DNA of 64,000 bases from Rhexocercosporidium sp. MPI-PUGE-AT-0058 (lineage: Eukaryota; Ascomycota; Leotiomycetes; Helotiales), in the NCBI GenBank assembly GCA_020746875.1, contig JAGTJL010000005.1, forward strand, positions 2,108,001-2,172,000, given 5' to 3'. Below, piece by piece: positions 1 through 11,366 of the stretch; the first letter of the stretch is position 1; each line of letters opens with the position of its first letter. Made by a program: the position numbers and the translations under genes. The notes beneath the pieces were generated by a model that was not told the DNA's origin, did not search any database, and was given only the letters and a program-made list of their open reading frames with translations.

Positions 1-2182
1 CATTACTCTCTCGAATATTTGAATTTGAGTTTAGCCAATTTCACCGATGAAAATCAGTAGAAAAAGCAACAATAGCTAAATCAAGAGTTGAGTACGGTAG
101 TTGAGAGTGAGGTTGATGACTCGCTCTCTTGATTGCTCGTTTGCTCTATCATCACGAACAGGAGTATAAAAATTGAGAATACCCAGTATCTAGGTTATGC
201 ATAAATATATTGAAGAACAGTCAAGCTTAAACAATTTATCTCAATTGACCCTTGCTCTCTGAGAAAGATCAAGAAACAGCCCAACTCTTTAAGCGTGGCA
301 AAGATACACTGCATCAGCACAATTCATGCGACAAATCAAAGTATTCCGAGGCTTCACCAAGTCGGTACAGCAGGTAGATGAAGGACACCAGGCTTTACAA
401 AATTCGGCACCAATAGAAAATAAAAGGAAAAACAAACCGCTAAAAAGTGTGCGCATGGTAAACCGCAACATAGAACGCACCCCATTCTCGCTCCGCTTAG
501 TGAAAGACATACCCATTCCTAGGCCACTTGAGGGGTGGTTCAGGCTTCATGCCCTGTATTTTCAGGGACATCGCTCGCCTAAGTCCCTGTCAGCCGTGTC
601 TGCCTGGGCTTGAAGTTACCTAATGAAACGCAACAGCCATCGAAGGTCCGTACATTCCCTCATATATTTCCTCGTGCGAACAAGCACATCCAACTAGAAT
701 CCACCGAACACAAAAAGATCATCATCATTATCACCATCACCGCCATCATCACGGCACCAACGACCTCAACTCAACTTCTTTAAACTCACCACGTGACTAT
801 TTCCCCGTCCTCTTCCTCACCCACACCCACCACACAACGACTAGATCGATCAGATAAAAAAATAAGCCATCCAGATCCCAGAAAACGCAATAAGCATAAA
901 CCCAGCCCTATTTTAGCTCGCCGTAGAGTAACACCCGAAACACCCGTCCCGCAAGCCTGGCGTGCGCATATCGTGAAATGAACATATCAGAGCTTGGCAG
1001 TGACATGCTCGCTTACCCACCCCTTCCAACGGCGCACTGTCAACAAGGAAAAGCTAATTCCGACGACATGTCGTGTGCTCGTATGCTCAATCATTATATC
1101 GTGAAGTTTTCCGAGGGGGGTGAAAGCTTGGGAGAGGATTGTGGTGAAGGTTCGGTGGTTGGAGGGTGGGTTGGGGTTGAGATGGGGAGCAAATCAATAC
1201 CTATGGGACCTTGGATTCGCAGGTACTGACATGACTTTATGTTAGCTGTAATCTATCCTCGACCCGATTTCGGTATTGCATCGTATCTATCCAACTTTTA
1301 TTTATTCGGTGCATCGTAATACGCAATTGTTCAGCCACTTGTCTATCTAAATATACACTATACAACTACATCTTTAATGTCTCCCATTCCCTCCATCGCT
1401 CAATCGCCCAGCCTCGCTAAAGAAACTAAGCGGGAGGACGGGGATTCAAGTTAGTAAATGCGCCATGGCTAGACATCGGCGAGTTTCCGTATTAGATCCT
1501 TTGCCCAGCACGCTTGTGTACCTTGTGTACTTATTTAGCTTGCGCAGCCACAGGTAAACCGATGATGATGTACGTCATACCCTGCGCGGTTGGGCTGGAA
1601 ATAAATATATCGCCTAGCTTGGGCATTTATTTGGGTGGCGGCGTGCTGTGCTGCAGGGAGGTAGTAGAGGGAGGGATGATAGCCTGAAGCGAAGCAAGAT
1701 AGCTATTCAGCGTGTGCAGATACTATACCCTCAATGTCCCCCAACAGGGGGTGGATATTTGTGCTTTGAAGTTACGGCTCGTTGAAGTTGCGTTCTTTAA
1801 GCTTCGCTGGGCAAGGAAGAGCGAAGAGTATCGCACACACCAACGAGTACTGTACTAAAAGCTTATTCGCTTAATCGAACTCAAATCGAAGTAAATCGGA
1901 TGAGACGAAAGTCAAGACGAACATGGTGCAGCGATCAGAATTAACAAACGCGGTGAATTGAGATTATCTGATGATTAGAAATAAAATTTTCATTATTTAG
2001 TAAAAGGTAAGTTACACTCCTTCTTCGCCGGAAACTCCACCCACCCATCCCGCTAGAAAATAAGAGTTGAATATCGAATTGCAGGAAATGGTATCTCAGA
2101 TGTCTTCCATACACTATTCCCCCCCCTCCTCCTCCCCTCTCTCTTTCTCTCACTCAATCACGCATCCAAACACCCACTACAA
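1..2182. other. Intergenic, no gene supported
   Basis: No reading frame here shows conserved motifs or a convincing exon structure. Short open stretches exist on both strands (for example 326-613 +) but have no recognisable product. A pyrimidine-rich tract lies at about 2119-2150. The end of this gap is the 3' flank of the minus-strand arylsulfotransferase-like gene; a second possible splice donor near its stop means a further 3' exon here cannot be excluded. Confidence 0.6.
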
Positions 2183-4123
2183 TCAAGGACTCACCACCCT
2201 TTCATCCAACAACAGCGGCGCCGCTTCGGTATCATAATCCTCATCTACGACAGGAACGTCTTTATATCCCGTATGCGAGCGGAATTTTAGATCGGAAAGG
2301 CTGCGTGGGAAGTGGATGCGGAGACGGGTTAGGGAGAGGGTGGATGGGAGACGGCGGCGGTGGATGAGGAATGCGGCTGTGGTGCCGGAGAGGAGGGCTG
2401 AGACGGTCATTATAGCGAAGATGGAGAGGAATGATAACTTTGGGAGACGTTAGTAACTAAGACTCTTTTTCTTTTTTTTCCCTTCTGTAGGAGATGAAAG
2501 GAGGGGAAAGGGGAGAGGGAGGAACGTACAGAAGATTTCCTAGGCGCCTTCACGATAGCCGACGAAGCTAGCACCCCGCTCTTTGCATCCAAAGCCACGA
2601 CTCTCACATATTTGTGTTTCTTGTCAAGCTTAATACCCGTCTCGAATCCATCGCGCTTTACATCTTTGACAGTCACGAATTCCTCTTCGTCTTCTGCGTC
2701 CATCTCAGACGCAATCTGTAATCTCCAGCCCGTGACTTCTGTCGCTCCATTCCAGCTCACATACGCCGTCCCATCTTTTACCACTACATCAGGGACGGTG
2801 TTTGGCTTGCCCACCCACGGATGCTTGAACACGCGATACGATTTTACAAAGCCGAAATCGACGAGCTCGAAGAGTAGATGGGGAGCGAAATGAGCGGCGC
2901 ACAGGACTTCGCCGTCAAAACCGTATTCGACGTAGGTAGGCGAGTTACCAAAACCAACAAGGACGTTCCCGCTCTCGGGGATGATCTGCACCGAGCCTTG
3001 TGAGACGTTGAGGATCTTGTCGGGGTGGACGTATTTGTGTACGAGAGAGGCGGTCATCTTCTCCATGTCAAGGTGGATGATCATGCCTTTGCTGTGTTTG
3101 GAAGGGGCATGCAGGACGGTGTTGGCGTGGTTGTCGAAGAGGGAAAGGGTGTTATTGCCTTGCCATGTGACGTGGTGCTGCCAGGCAAAATTGAGAGCGT
3201 GATCGAGGTCCTTGAAGTTGTTGTTCTTGCCGCCGAGTTGCCAGAGGAGTTCGCCTGTCTTGCCACTAATGCAAATTACGGCGAGCATGTACCGCGCTGA
3301 GACGATGTAGTCTCCGGACTCGGTCTTGTCAACGCTGTTGATGTGGAAGAAGTCGAAGGCGTCTTCTTTGCTCTTGCCGTGTCCGTCTTTCATGGAGGGA
3401 CTGCTGTAGACATCTTTCATGCTGATGTGGTCGGTGGCTTTCCACTCGAATAGTAGCTCGTTGGTTTCGATGTCAATTTCTTGGAACCATCCGTCTTGGA
3501 TCCAGCATTTCTTCCCAAGACCCAGATCCGTACAGTCCACTTCGTGCTTCTTGTAGATGGCGATAAGTGCAGTACCTTCTGGAGTAATGCGGAACTCATG
3601 AGAATCACCTTTGAGGCCATGTCCTTGTGGCGTTATTTTATAGGCGACTTCATACGCCGAGTTGAGCTTGGAAGGAAGGTCAACTATATGTTTACGGGGT
3701 ATTCGGAGTGAGACATACCATCACGAAAGACTTCTTTGATTTCTTAACTTTTCCATTCTTCTTAGTCCTCTTCTTAGTCTTTGTCCAAAAAGTCAAGTAA
3801 TCTTCTCCTTTATACTTCTGAACGTTAAAATTCATAGCCTGTTCATATTTCGTGTTGTCCATCCAGATCATCTCTCCCTTGTTGTCTAGGATGACGGGAC
3901 CTCGCGCCGCACCGTTCACCAAAGGTCCTCTTGGCGTGATAAAGAGGTTTCCTTTGTCGCATCGTGGGTCGCTTTTCGTTACTTTTGGTGCGGGTGGCTG
4001 GAAATCCACGGATTGGAAATGCTGTGTGGGGTACATGCCATGGAAACCCAGGTCCCAGGCGTTGAAAGAGAAAGCCGCGACCCATGTCACGGGGAGAGTT
4101 GCCAAGATCTGAAGTGATCTCAT
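2183..4123 (-). CDS. Arylsulfotransferase-family (ASST-like) membrane protein
   Basis: Three exons (4123-3719, 3666-2530, 2437-2183) give about 598 residues. All junctions are in phase: donors GTATGT and GTACGT, and the second intron has a perfect TACTAAC branch site. The N-terminus is hydrophobic (MRSLQILATLPVTWVAAF), a signal peptide or anchor. The body carries fungal arylsulfotransferase-family signatures (Pfam Arylsulfotran_2): GPVILDNKGEMIW, EFRITPEGTALI, GWFQEIDIETNELLFEW, FFHINSVDKTESGDYIVSAR and GKTGELLWQLGG, which read as a beta-propeller. The last exon encodes a hydrophobic helix (LSFLSIFAIMTVSALLSG) followed by a basic then acidic tail, so the protein is probably anchored with its propeller in the secretory lumen or outside the cell. 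Family membership is clear; whether it transfers sulfate is unknown. A GTGAGT donor-like site sits three codons before the stop, so the exact 3' end is tentative. Confidence 0.85.
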
Positions 4124-5931
4124 GGTGGGAGATGTCAGGCGATAGTTGAGGTTGGACGGAGGGAGGTATTCAGGAACAAACGAAAGGAGAAAGAGTAGAA
4201 GAGAAGGGACGAACCAGAAAGAAAAGAGAGACCAGGTTAGTTAAAGACAAAGTCACAGTCCGAAACAAAGACGGAAATGAATGGAATGAATAATAATGAT
4301 ATGAGCCGTCCTATGCTGTGCAATGCTGAGCGCTGCTGTGCCGGATCACTCGGAGGATTCTACAGTAAGCCTTGCCTTGCCTTGCCCTGCTCAAGCCCTG
4401 GCCATCTTAAAGTGCCAGCACGGTGTGGTGAGATGTAGCGCCGCAGTGCGGACCAACTGCAATGCGCGAACAGCTGCTCGACGAATGGAATTAATGTAAA
4501 TGTGTCACCATGTCCGAATCTCACATAAAGCCTGGCGATATATCGAACCATTGAGGAGGCTTATATAGAGTTAACCTTGCTGGGGCGCCCAGGCTCCTAG
4601 GCAGTCATCATGAAAGTCTTGGAGGTGTGGCTGGGTAACGATGGGGATGGGGAGGATGGGGAGGATGGGGATGGGGAACCTGGGAATTTTTAGTCGGGAC
4701 GAGTCGGTGTAGCTGGCTGAAGATGCTGATGCTGTTCAAAGCAGGATTTGGCGAAGGTCGATTGGTTTTGAACTTGGCTTTGAATTCTTCGTAGTTGATC
4801 TAGCAGCAAGACCGGCGTCTCGGCGGAGAAATGATGGATACTGTACATGTACCTCCTTGATCAGGTGCCAAGTCCAGTGGAAACCTGAAGGCAAAAGCTT
4901 GGTGTTGTGTTGGCACTTTTAAAATTAGATTAGACGGTGAGCGACGAGCATCAAGCATGGCATCCTTCTCCAGTAAACCGTTGACCAATCCTGTTCGTCC
5001 GGACTTTGGTCGTCATGACAAGGTTGTGAGAGGCGGGATCTCACTTATCACTTTTATCACGGCATCTGATTAGAGCAAGCCGAGAAAGCCCATATTGCCA
5101 AGACCGACAAGCCAGGCCCTGGACATGGACTTTGACATGAACGAGGACAAGAGGATCCGTCCGGAGCGGAGCGGAGCATCAACTCGGAATCCGGCAGCAC
5201 TCAGTTAGTCGGCGAGTTAAAATCACAGTAGCTGATTACAATATCTGCAAGCACAACTTCGAAGACGGAGGCATGGTGCAATAAACAAAAAAGCCCCTTT
5301 TCTTTGAGGTCAACAAACACATCTGATATGATTAGATTAGATATCATCATTTGAATCTGATAACGAGAGAAAAAAGGGCGGGACACTTGACAGCAAGTAT
5401 ACATTGATATGCATTTTTTCTCTCTGGTCCCTTCCAGCTGTACTGTATTACGTGAGACATGCACGCACATGGATGAGCATGGATATCCGGATACAGACTC
5501 GACTAATACAGTAAGCTTTTAAGCCTGCATGCCCGCACGCACAGCAACGGGATCCGGGTCAAGAGCATTGCCGGCGTGGATCTCTCGCTTGGCAGACAGA
5601 ACAGAGCAGAACAGAACCGAGCCTACATCAGCCCATCTCGCCTGTCGCCCTGTGCAAGCGAGCGAGCGAGCCGGATCGGATGTTGGTCCTCAAGCTTGAG
5701 TTTGTCTCCTCGTGCAACTACTACTGCAGCAGGTACAGAACTACTGTAGTCCGCGAAACCTCACATGTGAATACGGTGCGCCGAGGATATGGCACGGGTC
5801 AACGTTCCGCTTAAAATTCCCTTTGACAGGTTGGGTTGGTTCAATTAACTGTACATGGTCTAGGCGGGTAGGCCAAAGAACCCAGATACTATCCTTTTGA
5901 CATCATCAAGGGGCTTGGGGTGGTACTCACG
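4124..5931. other. Intergenic, divergent promoter region with short tandem repeats
   Basis: This gap lies between the starts of the arylsulfotransferase-like gene (-) and the HET gene (+), so it should hold both promoters. I see no gene. It contains a GATGGG/GAGGATGGGG minisatellite at 4641-4677, a CGGAG triple repeat at 5161-5177 and a CGAG repeat at about 5656-5671. Confidence 0.6.
4641..4677. repeat. GATGGGG-type minisatellite
   Basis: A G-rich imperfect repeat of the units GATGGG and GAGGATGGGG, about 37 bp long. It has several runs of four G on the plus strand, so it could fold as a G-quadruplex. It lies about 520 bp upstream of the arylsulfotransferase-like start codon. Confidence 0.75.
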
Positions 5932-7722
5932 ATGTCCTTTGACTATCCATCCTTCACCGAACCCCGCCAGATCAGGCTCCTGAAAGCCTCGTTCGACCAG
6001 ACCCAGCCCGATAGCGATAGCATCCAATGTGACTTCCTCGTTGTTAATCTAGACGATCTACCTTGTGAATACATAGCCATATCCTACCTCTGGGGATCAT
6101 CAGAGAAACCGCAGAAGGTATGGTGCGATGGCTTCTCCATCGATGTCACGGTGTCTGCGATGTCAGTCCTCCACATGGCAGCCTTGAATCCGGCTCTTGG
6201 GTACATCTGGATCGACGCTTTGTGTATCGACCAGGGCAATGTTTCTGAGAAGGCTGTCCAAATCAGGTTGATGCGTGATGTGTACTCTACAGCGCGGTGG
6301 ACAATTGCCTGGCTTGGGGATGCAACGCCAAGTACAGATGAAGCTATGGACTTCATAACGACGCTCAGAACCGCTCTGGAGAAGCTTCAAGACGAAAACG
6401 ACGACATCACGCAAAATGCTCTGGTTAATGCGGAAGGCTGTCAGCACCCGTCATCAGGCTGGACAGCTCTCATCTCTCTCCTGGAGCACGCTTATTTCCG
6501 CCGCGTCTGGATCCTCCAGGAGATGGTTCTTGCAAGCCAGGTCGATATCATTTGCGGGAAACGAGGCGTCCCGTGGTTAGAACTGGCATACATAGTCCTG
6601 CAACTGGGCCGCCACGCTTTGGGCACGTTCTTGATTGTCACTGAGGATGGTGTGCTTGACCGTCGACCGAGAGGTTTGTCTAGTCTGAGCACGGCGTGGG
6701 GACTGCGCCATTTCCGCGAAAATGTAAATCCGGTCAGTCTGTCGACTTTGCTGCTCTACTGCTGGACCCTGGAAGCTTCAGATGATCGAGACAGGGTGTT
6801 CGCATTACTAGGCATGGCCGATGATGCGGAAGATTCTCACTTCGAGCCAGATTATAATACCACCCCGTCTGAAGTCTTTGTTAAATCAGCAGCGAGACTA
6901 CTGACGCGGGATCGGTCCTCGAATACGCTTTTACACGGTGCGGGTATTGGCTTGGGTCGTAATATGGAGAGCCTACCATCTTGGGTTCCGGATTGGACGA
7001 AGCCTAATGGGACAACTGTGTTTGGAGCTATGGCTACTAAAGCACAATACCATGCGTCTGGGGACCGCGTCCCCTCCACAAACGCATTATACGATGAGGA
7101 TCAACAAAGCCTCACCCTAGCAGGCTGCATAGTTGATGAGATCACCGGCTTCGCTCCTCCCTATGTAGAAGTCGCATCGCAACCGGGGCCTGAGGCAAAG
7201 CAACGTGTAGCAGCAGCAATTGTCGCCTGGCTGGATGATCTCCAGGCACTCTGCAAATTAGCAGGCTCGCACTCCAGCGGCTTGTCATACCATCCAGATA
7301 TCCTGTGGAGGACCATAGTTGCTGGTAGCGATTGCGTTGCAAACCCTGCACCTGCCAGTTTTCGACAAAACTTCCTGGATTTCGTAGCTTGCGCTGAGAT
7401 TTCTGCGGGAGCTGTTGGCGACGATGCGAATACTGAAGCTAGTCTTGAATTTGTCAACTCGGTTGAACAGTTCGTCGCAGCTATGTCGACGGTTGCGACC
7501 CGTCGGAGGGTTTTTGCTACTCGGTTGGGCTGTCTAGGGTTGGGACCTCTTGGGATCAAGGTGGGTGATAGGATCTGTGTGTTTCTAGGATTCAACACGC
7601 CATTCGTTATTCGTCCAAGAGATGGAGGTGGATATCTTCTCGTCGGAGAGTGCTATATATATGGACTGATGAATGGAGAAGCACTAGTTGATGGCAAGGT
7701 GGAGGACATTACTCTTTACTAA
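5932..7722 (+). CDS. HET-domain protein (heterokaryon incompatibility family)
   Basis: A single uninterrupted exon encodes 596 residues. The ATG at 5932 is chosen; the frame stays open to a GTG at 5920 but no earlier ATG fits. The HET domain (Pfam PF06985) lies at about residues 48-200 with the three usual blocks: YIAISYLWG (48-55), GYIWIDALCIDQ (90-101) and RVWILQE (191-197). Family members act in self/non-self recognition, and some trigger cell death when incompatible hyphae fuse. The C-terminal 390 residues hold the usual divergent region (DDRDRVFALLGMA, LPSWVPDWT) and a final segment resembling the HET C-terminal part (GDRICVFLGFNTPFVIRPRDG). No NACHT, WD40 or ankyrin module is visible. 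The gene ends 96 bp from the broken crotonase copy. The family is sure; any role in incompatibility is inference. Confidence 0.93.
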   Translation: MSFDYPSFTEPRQIRLLKASFDQTQPDSDSIQCDFLVVNLDDLPCEYIAISYLWGSSEKPQKVWCDGFSIDVTVSAMSVLHMAALNPALGYIWIDALCIDQGNVSEKAVQIRLMRDVYSTARWTIAWLGDATPSTDEAMDFITTLRTALEKLQDENDDITQNALVNAEGCQHPSSGWTALISLLEHAYFRRVWILQEMVLASQVDIICGKRGVPWLELAYIVLQLGRHALGTFLIVTEDGVLDRRPRGLSSLSTAWGLRHFRENVNPVSLSTLLLYCWTLEASDDRDRVFALLGMADDAEDSHFEPDYNTTPSEVFVKSAARLLTRDRSSNTLLHGAGIGLGRNMESLPSWVPDWTKPNGTTVFGAMATKAQYHASGDRVPSTNALYDEDQQSLTLAGCIVDEITGFAPPYVEVASQPGPEAKQRVAAAIVAWLDDLQALCKLAGSHSSGLSYHPDILWRTIVAGSDCVANPAPASFRQNFLDFVACAEISAGAVGDDANTEASLEFVNSVEQFVAAMSTVATRRRVFATRLGCLGLGPLGIKVGDRICVFLGFNTPFVIRPRDGGGYLLVGECYIYGLMNGEALVDGKVEDITLY

Positions 7723-7818
7723 GATGAGAGGAAGAAGATGCACTTGAATTAGAATGCTTCAAGGGACAAGACCAAGCAAATGCGGTAGCGATTCACCATT
7801 CATCTCCTCCACTCAAAT

Positions 7819-8856
7819 CTACAACTTCGAACCCACCCACCTCGGCGTTCTCCTCTCCCCAAAAGCCCTCAACCCCTCCCTCAAATTCTCACCCGCCATC
7901 AACTCCTCCGCATACCTCTCCGCCGTACACCTGACCGCATCCTCCATACTTCCCCCTCCCAGCCCTGCCTAACACCACTCCGACTAACAAGCACACTATC
8001 GGGACTCATGCCCGCCACCAGCCCCCCAAGCCTAACCGCCTCGCCAACCAACTCACTCCCCTCCACAACACTCACCACAAGCCCCCACTCCTTCGCCTCC
8101 TCCGCCTTCAACACATACCCCGTCAGCGCAAGCTGCATCGCTCTCTGTAGCCCGAAATTCCTCACGAGACGCGGCAAGGCGCCTTCGAGAGCAGCCGTCC
8201 CCCGTAGGACGTCGGGCAGTCTGAAGTCGGCGGTGCGGGAGGCGAGGACGAGGTCGGCGTTGAGCGCAATCTCAAAACCGCCGCCGTGTGCATGGCCGTT
8301 GATGGCAGCAATGATGGGCTTTTTGCCAGTGCGCCGGGTGAGACCCGCAAAGCCTGACGATGGGTAGAAGGATTTCCAGGGGCCGAGGGCTGTGGAGGTG
8401 GCTGAGAGCTCTGGCGAATTTGTTAGCTCAGCATCGTATCTCATGATTTGAGCGTATCGTGAGACGACAACGAAGTGACATGACACCATACCTTTCAGAT
8501 CCATACCAGCGCAAAAGGCCTTCGTTCCGGCTCCTGTGATAACTCCTACTCGACTATGCATCAAAGTTCATCAGAATGCTTTCTCCTTCTCCCTATCCCT
8601 TCTTACCCAAGACCTTTTCGTCTTTCCAACATCCAAAGTAATTTGAAAGAGAATCAAGGAAAGACGTACAGCTCCTCCTCCTCATCAAACCACCTCCACA
8701 ACTCATCTAGCTCATAACACGCCGCTTTAGATAAAGCGTTCATCTGCCCCGGCCGGTTGATAGTCACGAGCAGCACGTGTGGGGCCGGGAAGGAAACCAG
8801 GACGGCGCTGCATTTTGGAGGTTGCGTTTTTATCTTCGGGGGTATGAGACGGTCAT
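7819..8856 (-). pseudogene. Enoyl-CoA hydratase/isomerase (crotonase) copy with two frame breaks
   Basis: Three exons on the minus strand (8856-8670, 8553-8492, 8410-7819) match the intact crotonase at 9741-10838 in exon number and intron phase. Recognisable blocks are HVLLVTINRPGQMNALS, GVITGAGTKAFCAGMDL, KKPIIAAINGHAHGGGFEIAL and FRLPDV. Two places are one base short. At about 8845, in a run of five G on the plus strand (C on the coding strand), the start ATG at 8856 only reaches the conserved frame if one base is added. At 7952-7956, in a run of five C, the frame leaves the conserved C-terminus, which continues out of frame to a stop at 7819-7821 and there resembles the intact copy (GENLREGLRAF against GENMMIGLEAF). 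As written, translation would end at 7899. The second catalytic Glu is Asp here (LPDV instead of LPEV). It may be a decaying copy, or a functional gene with two undercalled bases; an extra 5' exon could also explain the first break. Confidence 0.75.
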
Positions 8857-9740
8857 CTTGAGCTTAAGGACAGGTTTGAATTGAGAGGTGTGAGTGGTGA
8901 ACTGTGTCTTGTTCGCAATACGTTGGAGACGATAGGGAAGGAGGTTGAGTAGTTATCAAGAAGCGCTAATTTTGTCTTACAATACGATGGATGGTACAGC
9001 GCTTAAGTGTTGTCCCTGGTCGACAGGGGGGTGATTACAACTCTTAACTCAACGGAGGAGTATCCACAGCGTGCACTGATTTCCTTCCACTACTGTATTA
9101 TTAAAAGTTTATTTATTACTCAAACAAGTAAAGTGACTTGATGCCCCTTGCAAGGATTCAAGATAAGGGACAGCCATTGTGGGAAAGGGGGTTATCAGTA
9201 CGTCTCGTCTACCATTGTAAGGCGTAAGGTTATTCCTCTAATTGTTATTCCGAACTCCTAGGGTTTTCTCAAAAATTTCCTCAAATGTTAAGGCAGAAGA
9301 CAGGGCTAGATGATTCCCACTAACAACCTCCGTTCGTACTTACCATCGTACTAGAGACACGTGACTTCCTTAATCGCTCGGCTCCCGGTACCTCTACCTT
9401 TTCGTAAGGGTCCGTACTTACTTTGAGTTACATGTTGTATACAGTGTTGTAAAACAAAGGCTCTGGATTCGAGTTGTGATGTGATGTCGTTGATTTAAGT
9501 CCGTTCCACAAGCCAGGCTAGGTAGGAACTTATACTCATACTGGGAGGCACTGCAGCCAGCGTACCAGCCCGAACAAGCCTCGGCTCCTCCACCACCTGC
9601 GGGGTCTCGGTAAACAGCTTCTTACCCCCTGACTTGGTAGAGCATCAACTCAGATTCCTGACCATCTTCTCACTCAAATCAACTACATCTCATATCCCTT
9701 TACAACCTCAATCAGCAGACCCCAAACGCAGACATCAAAA
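8857..9740. other. Intergenic between head-to-head crotonase copies
   Basis: An 884 bp gap between two divergent start codons, expected to hold both promoters. No coding sequence is seen. It is the centre of the inverted gene duplication, but I see no obvious long DNA-level inverted repeat flanking it. Confidence 0.6.
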
Positions 9741-10838
9741 ATGGCAGCAGATCTCAAAACCCAACCCCCACCCTCAGACTCCTTCCTCCTCTCGTATCCC
9801 GCAACCCACGTCCTCCTCCTGACCATCAACCGGCCCAAGGCGAGGAATTCCATCCACTATCAAGCACACTGGGACGCCGATGCTATCCTGAACTGGTTTG
9901 ATGGTGAACCTTCACTCCGTAAGCTTTCCTTTCATCTCTCTACTCATTTCCTCCTTCCGTCTTCAGATACCCTCTCATAGGTCCAAGAATGTCCAATTAA
10001 CATGAATCGCAGGCGTAGCAATAATAACAGGTGCCGGTCCAACTGCCTTCTGTGCGGGTCAAGACCTCATCGAACAAGCTCAGATCCGGGCCAATCCTCC
10101 TCCAGCACCCCTCCGTCGTCACCCTCCTTCGGGCTTCGCGGGTATCAGTCGGAGAGCGGGAAAGAAGCCTATTATTGCGGCTGTGAACGGGTTCGCGCTT
10201 GGCGGAGGGTTTGAGATTTGTCTGAACTGGTGAGTCTCTCATCTTTTATTCTAGCCTTTTATTTTCTGTTGTTTTTTTAGTCGATGTTTAGGAAGGGGGA
10301 ATGGAGAGAGAGGAGAATGTCCACGTGATTATTCAAGTTCTATGATTCATGAGAGAGTACGACTACCAGGGCTCTTGGTTGACAGGTGTAATACAGCGAT
10401 ATCGTAATCGCCTCTCCAACCGCCTCCTTCGGCCTCCCAGAAGTGACTGTTGGCCTGTACGCCGCCGCAGGCGGTCTCCCTCGCATAGCCCGCATCGCGG
10501 GGCTTCAAATCGCATCCGAGATCGCCCTCACCGGTCGACGTCTCACACCGCAAGAAGCGCTCTCCTACCACCTCATCAACTCGATCTCATCGTCCCCCGA
10601 GACAGTCATCTCAGATGCGGTGAAAATGGCGACTCGTATCGCGAGCGTTAATCCAGATGCGGTCATTATTACGAAGGCGGGACTGAGGGAGGCGTGGGAG
10701 ACCGGGAGTGTGGAGGAGGCTGCGAGACGGACGAGTGAGAGGTTTGATAGGGCGCTGGCGGAGGGGGAGAATATGATGATTGGGTTGGAGGCTTTTGCGG
10801 CGAAGAAGGTGCCGAAGTGGGTTCCTAGTAAGATGTGA
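9741..10838 (+). CDS. Enoyl-CoA hydratase/isomerase (crotonase) family protein
   Basis: Three exons (9741-9918, 10013-10229, 10397-10838) give 278 residues, with clean donors (GTAAGC, GTGAGT) and acceptors (GCAG, ACAG) and matching phases. Crotonase blocks in order: HVLLLTINRPKARNS (23-37), AIITGAGPTAFCAGQDL (oxyanion-hole region, 62-78), KKPIIAAVNGFALGGGFEI and SFGLPEVTVGLY. The two glutamates that activate water in classical hydratases are both present (E127 in GGGFE, E147 in LPEV, 20 residues apart as in the rat enzyme). The length fits a single-domain crotonase. No convincing mitochondrial presequence or C-terminal peroxisomal SKL signal is seen (it ends PSKM), so location is open. The substrate cannot be told from sequence. 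It stands head to head with a broken paralogue and converges on the DUF4291 gene. Confidence 0.93.
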
Positions 10839-11366
10839 GGTGCTGTTTTAGCTAAGGGGAAGTCTCGGGGATTGGACTATAGAGGCAAACGGGGATTGCT
10901 GATGATTTGTGCTGTTAATAGGTTGACTAAAGGTGGGCTAGGAAGAGTTAGAGGTTTTGAATGAAAAACACATAAAGAGAAATTGACCAATCACGAAACT
11001 GAACCAAGTGGTGTTCATTTACCCAAACACTACTTTTTCTGCTCTTTTTCGGTTCAAGAACTGGCGTGTCAATGCCAACAGAATTCCCTCGCAAGTATGT
11101 AATTTTTTGACAAATATCTGTGAACTTCGTTCTTGGATTAAATTCTCATCTTCCCCTGCTTATTTCCTTAGAAAGACTGACCTTGAGAGAAAGTCTTGAT
11201 TAAACGAAACATGAGTTGAGAAGACAGTACGTTGAACTCTGAACGAATCTCTGGTGTTTCATGGGTTTGAGCTTGTTCTCACTTCATTTTATTTTCTTCA
11301 GATCCCCTGCTTCTACTTCTCATCACCCGACAAGCGAATCCACTCCCTCCCCTCCTCACTCCTCAA
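10839..11366. other. Intergenic between convergent 3' ends
   Basis: This 528 bp spacer lies between the 3' ends of the crotonase (+) and the DUF4291 gene (-). It is expected to hold both polyadenylation regions. I see no gene in it. Confidence 0.55.

Noticed and set aside
326..613. 95-codon plus-strand frame near the left edge
   Set aside because: No motif, no exon structure and an overlapping open frame on the other strand; treated as chance.
5920..5931. Upstream GTG as start of the HET protein
   Set aside because: The first ATG in frame is at 5932; GTG starts are not expected in nuclear fungal genes.
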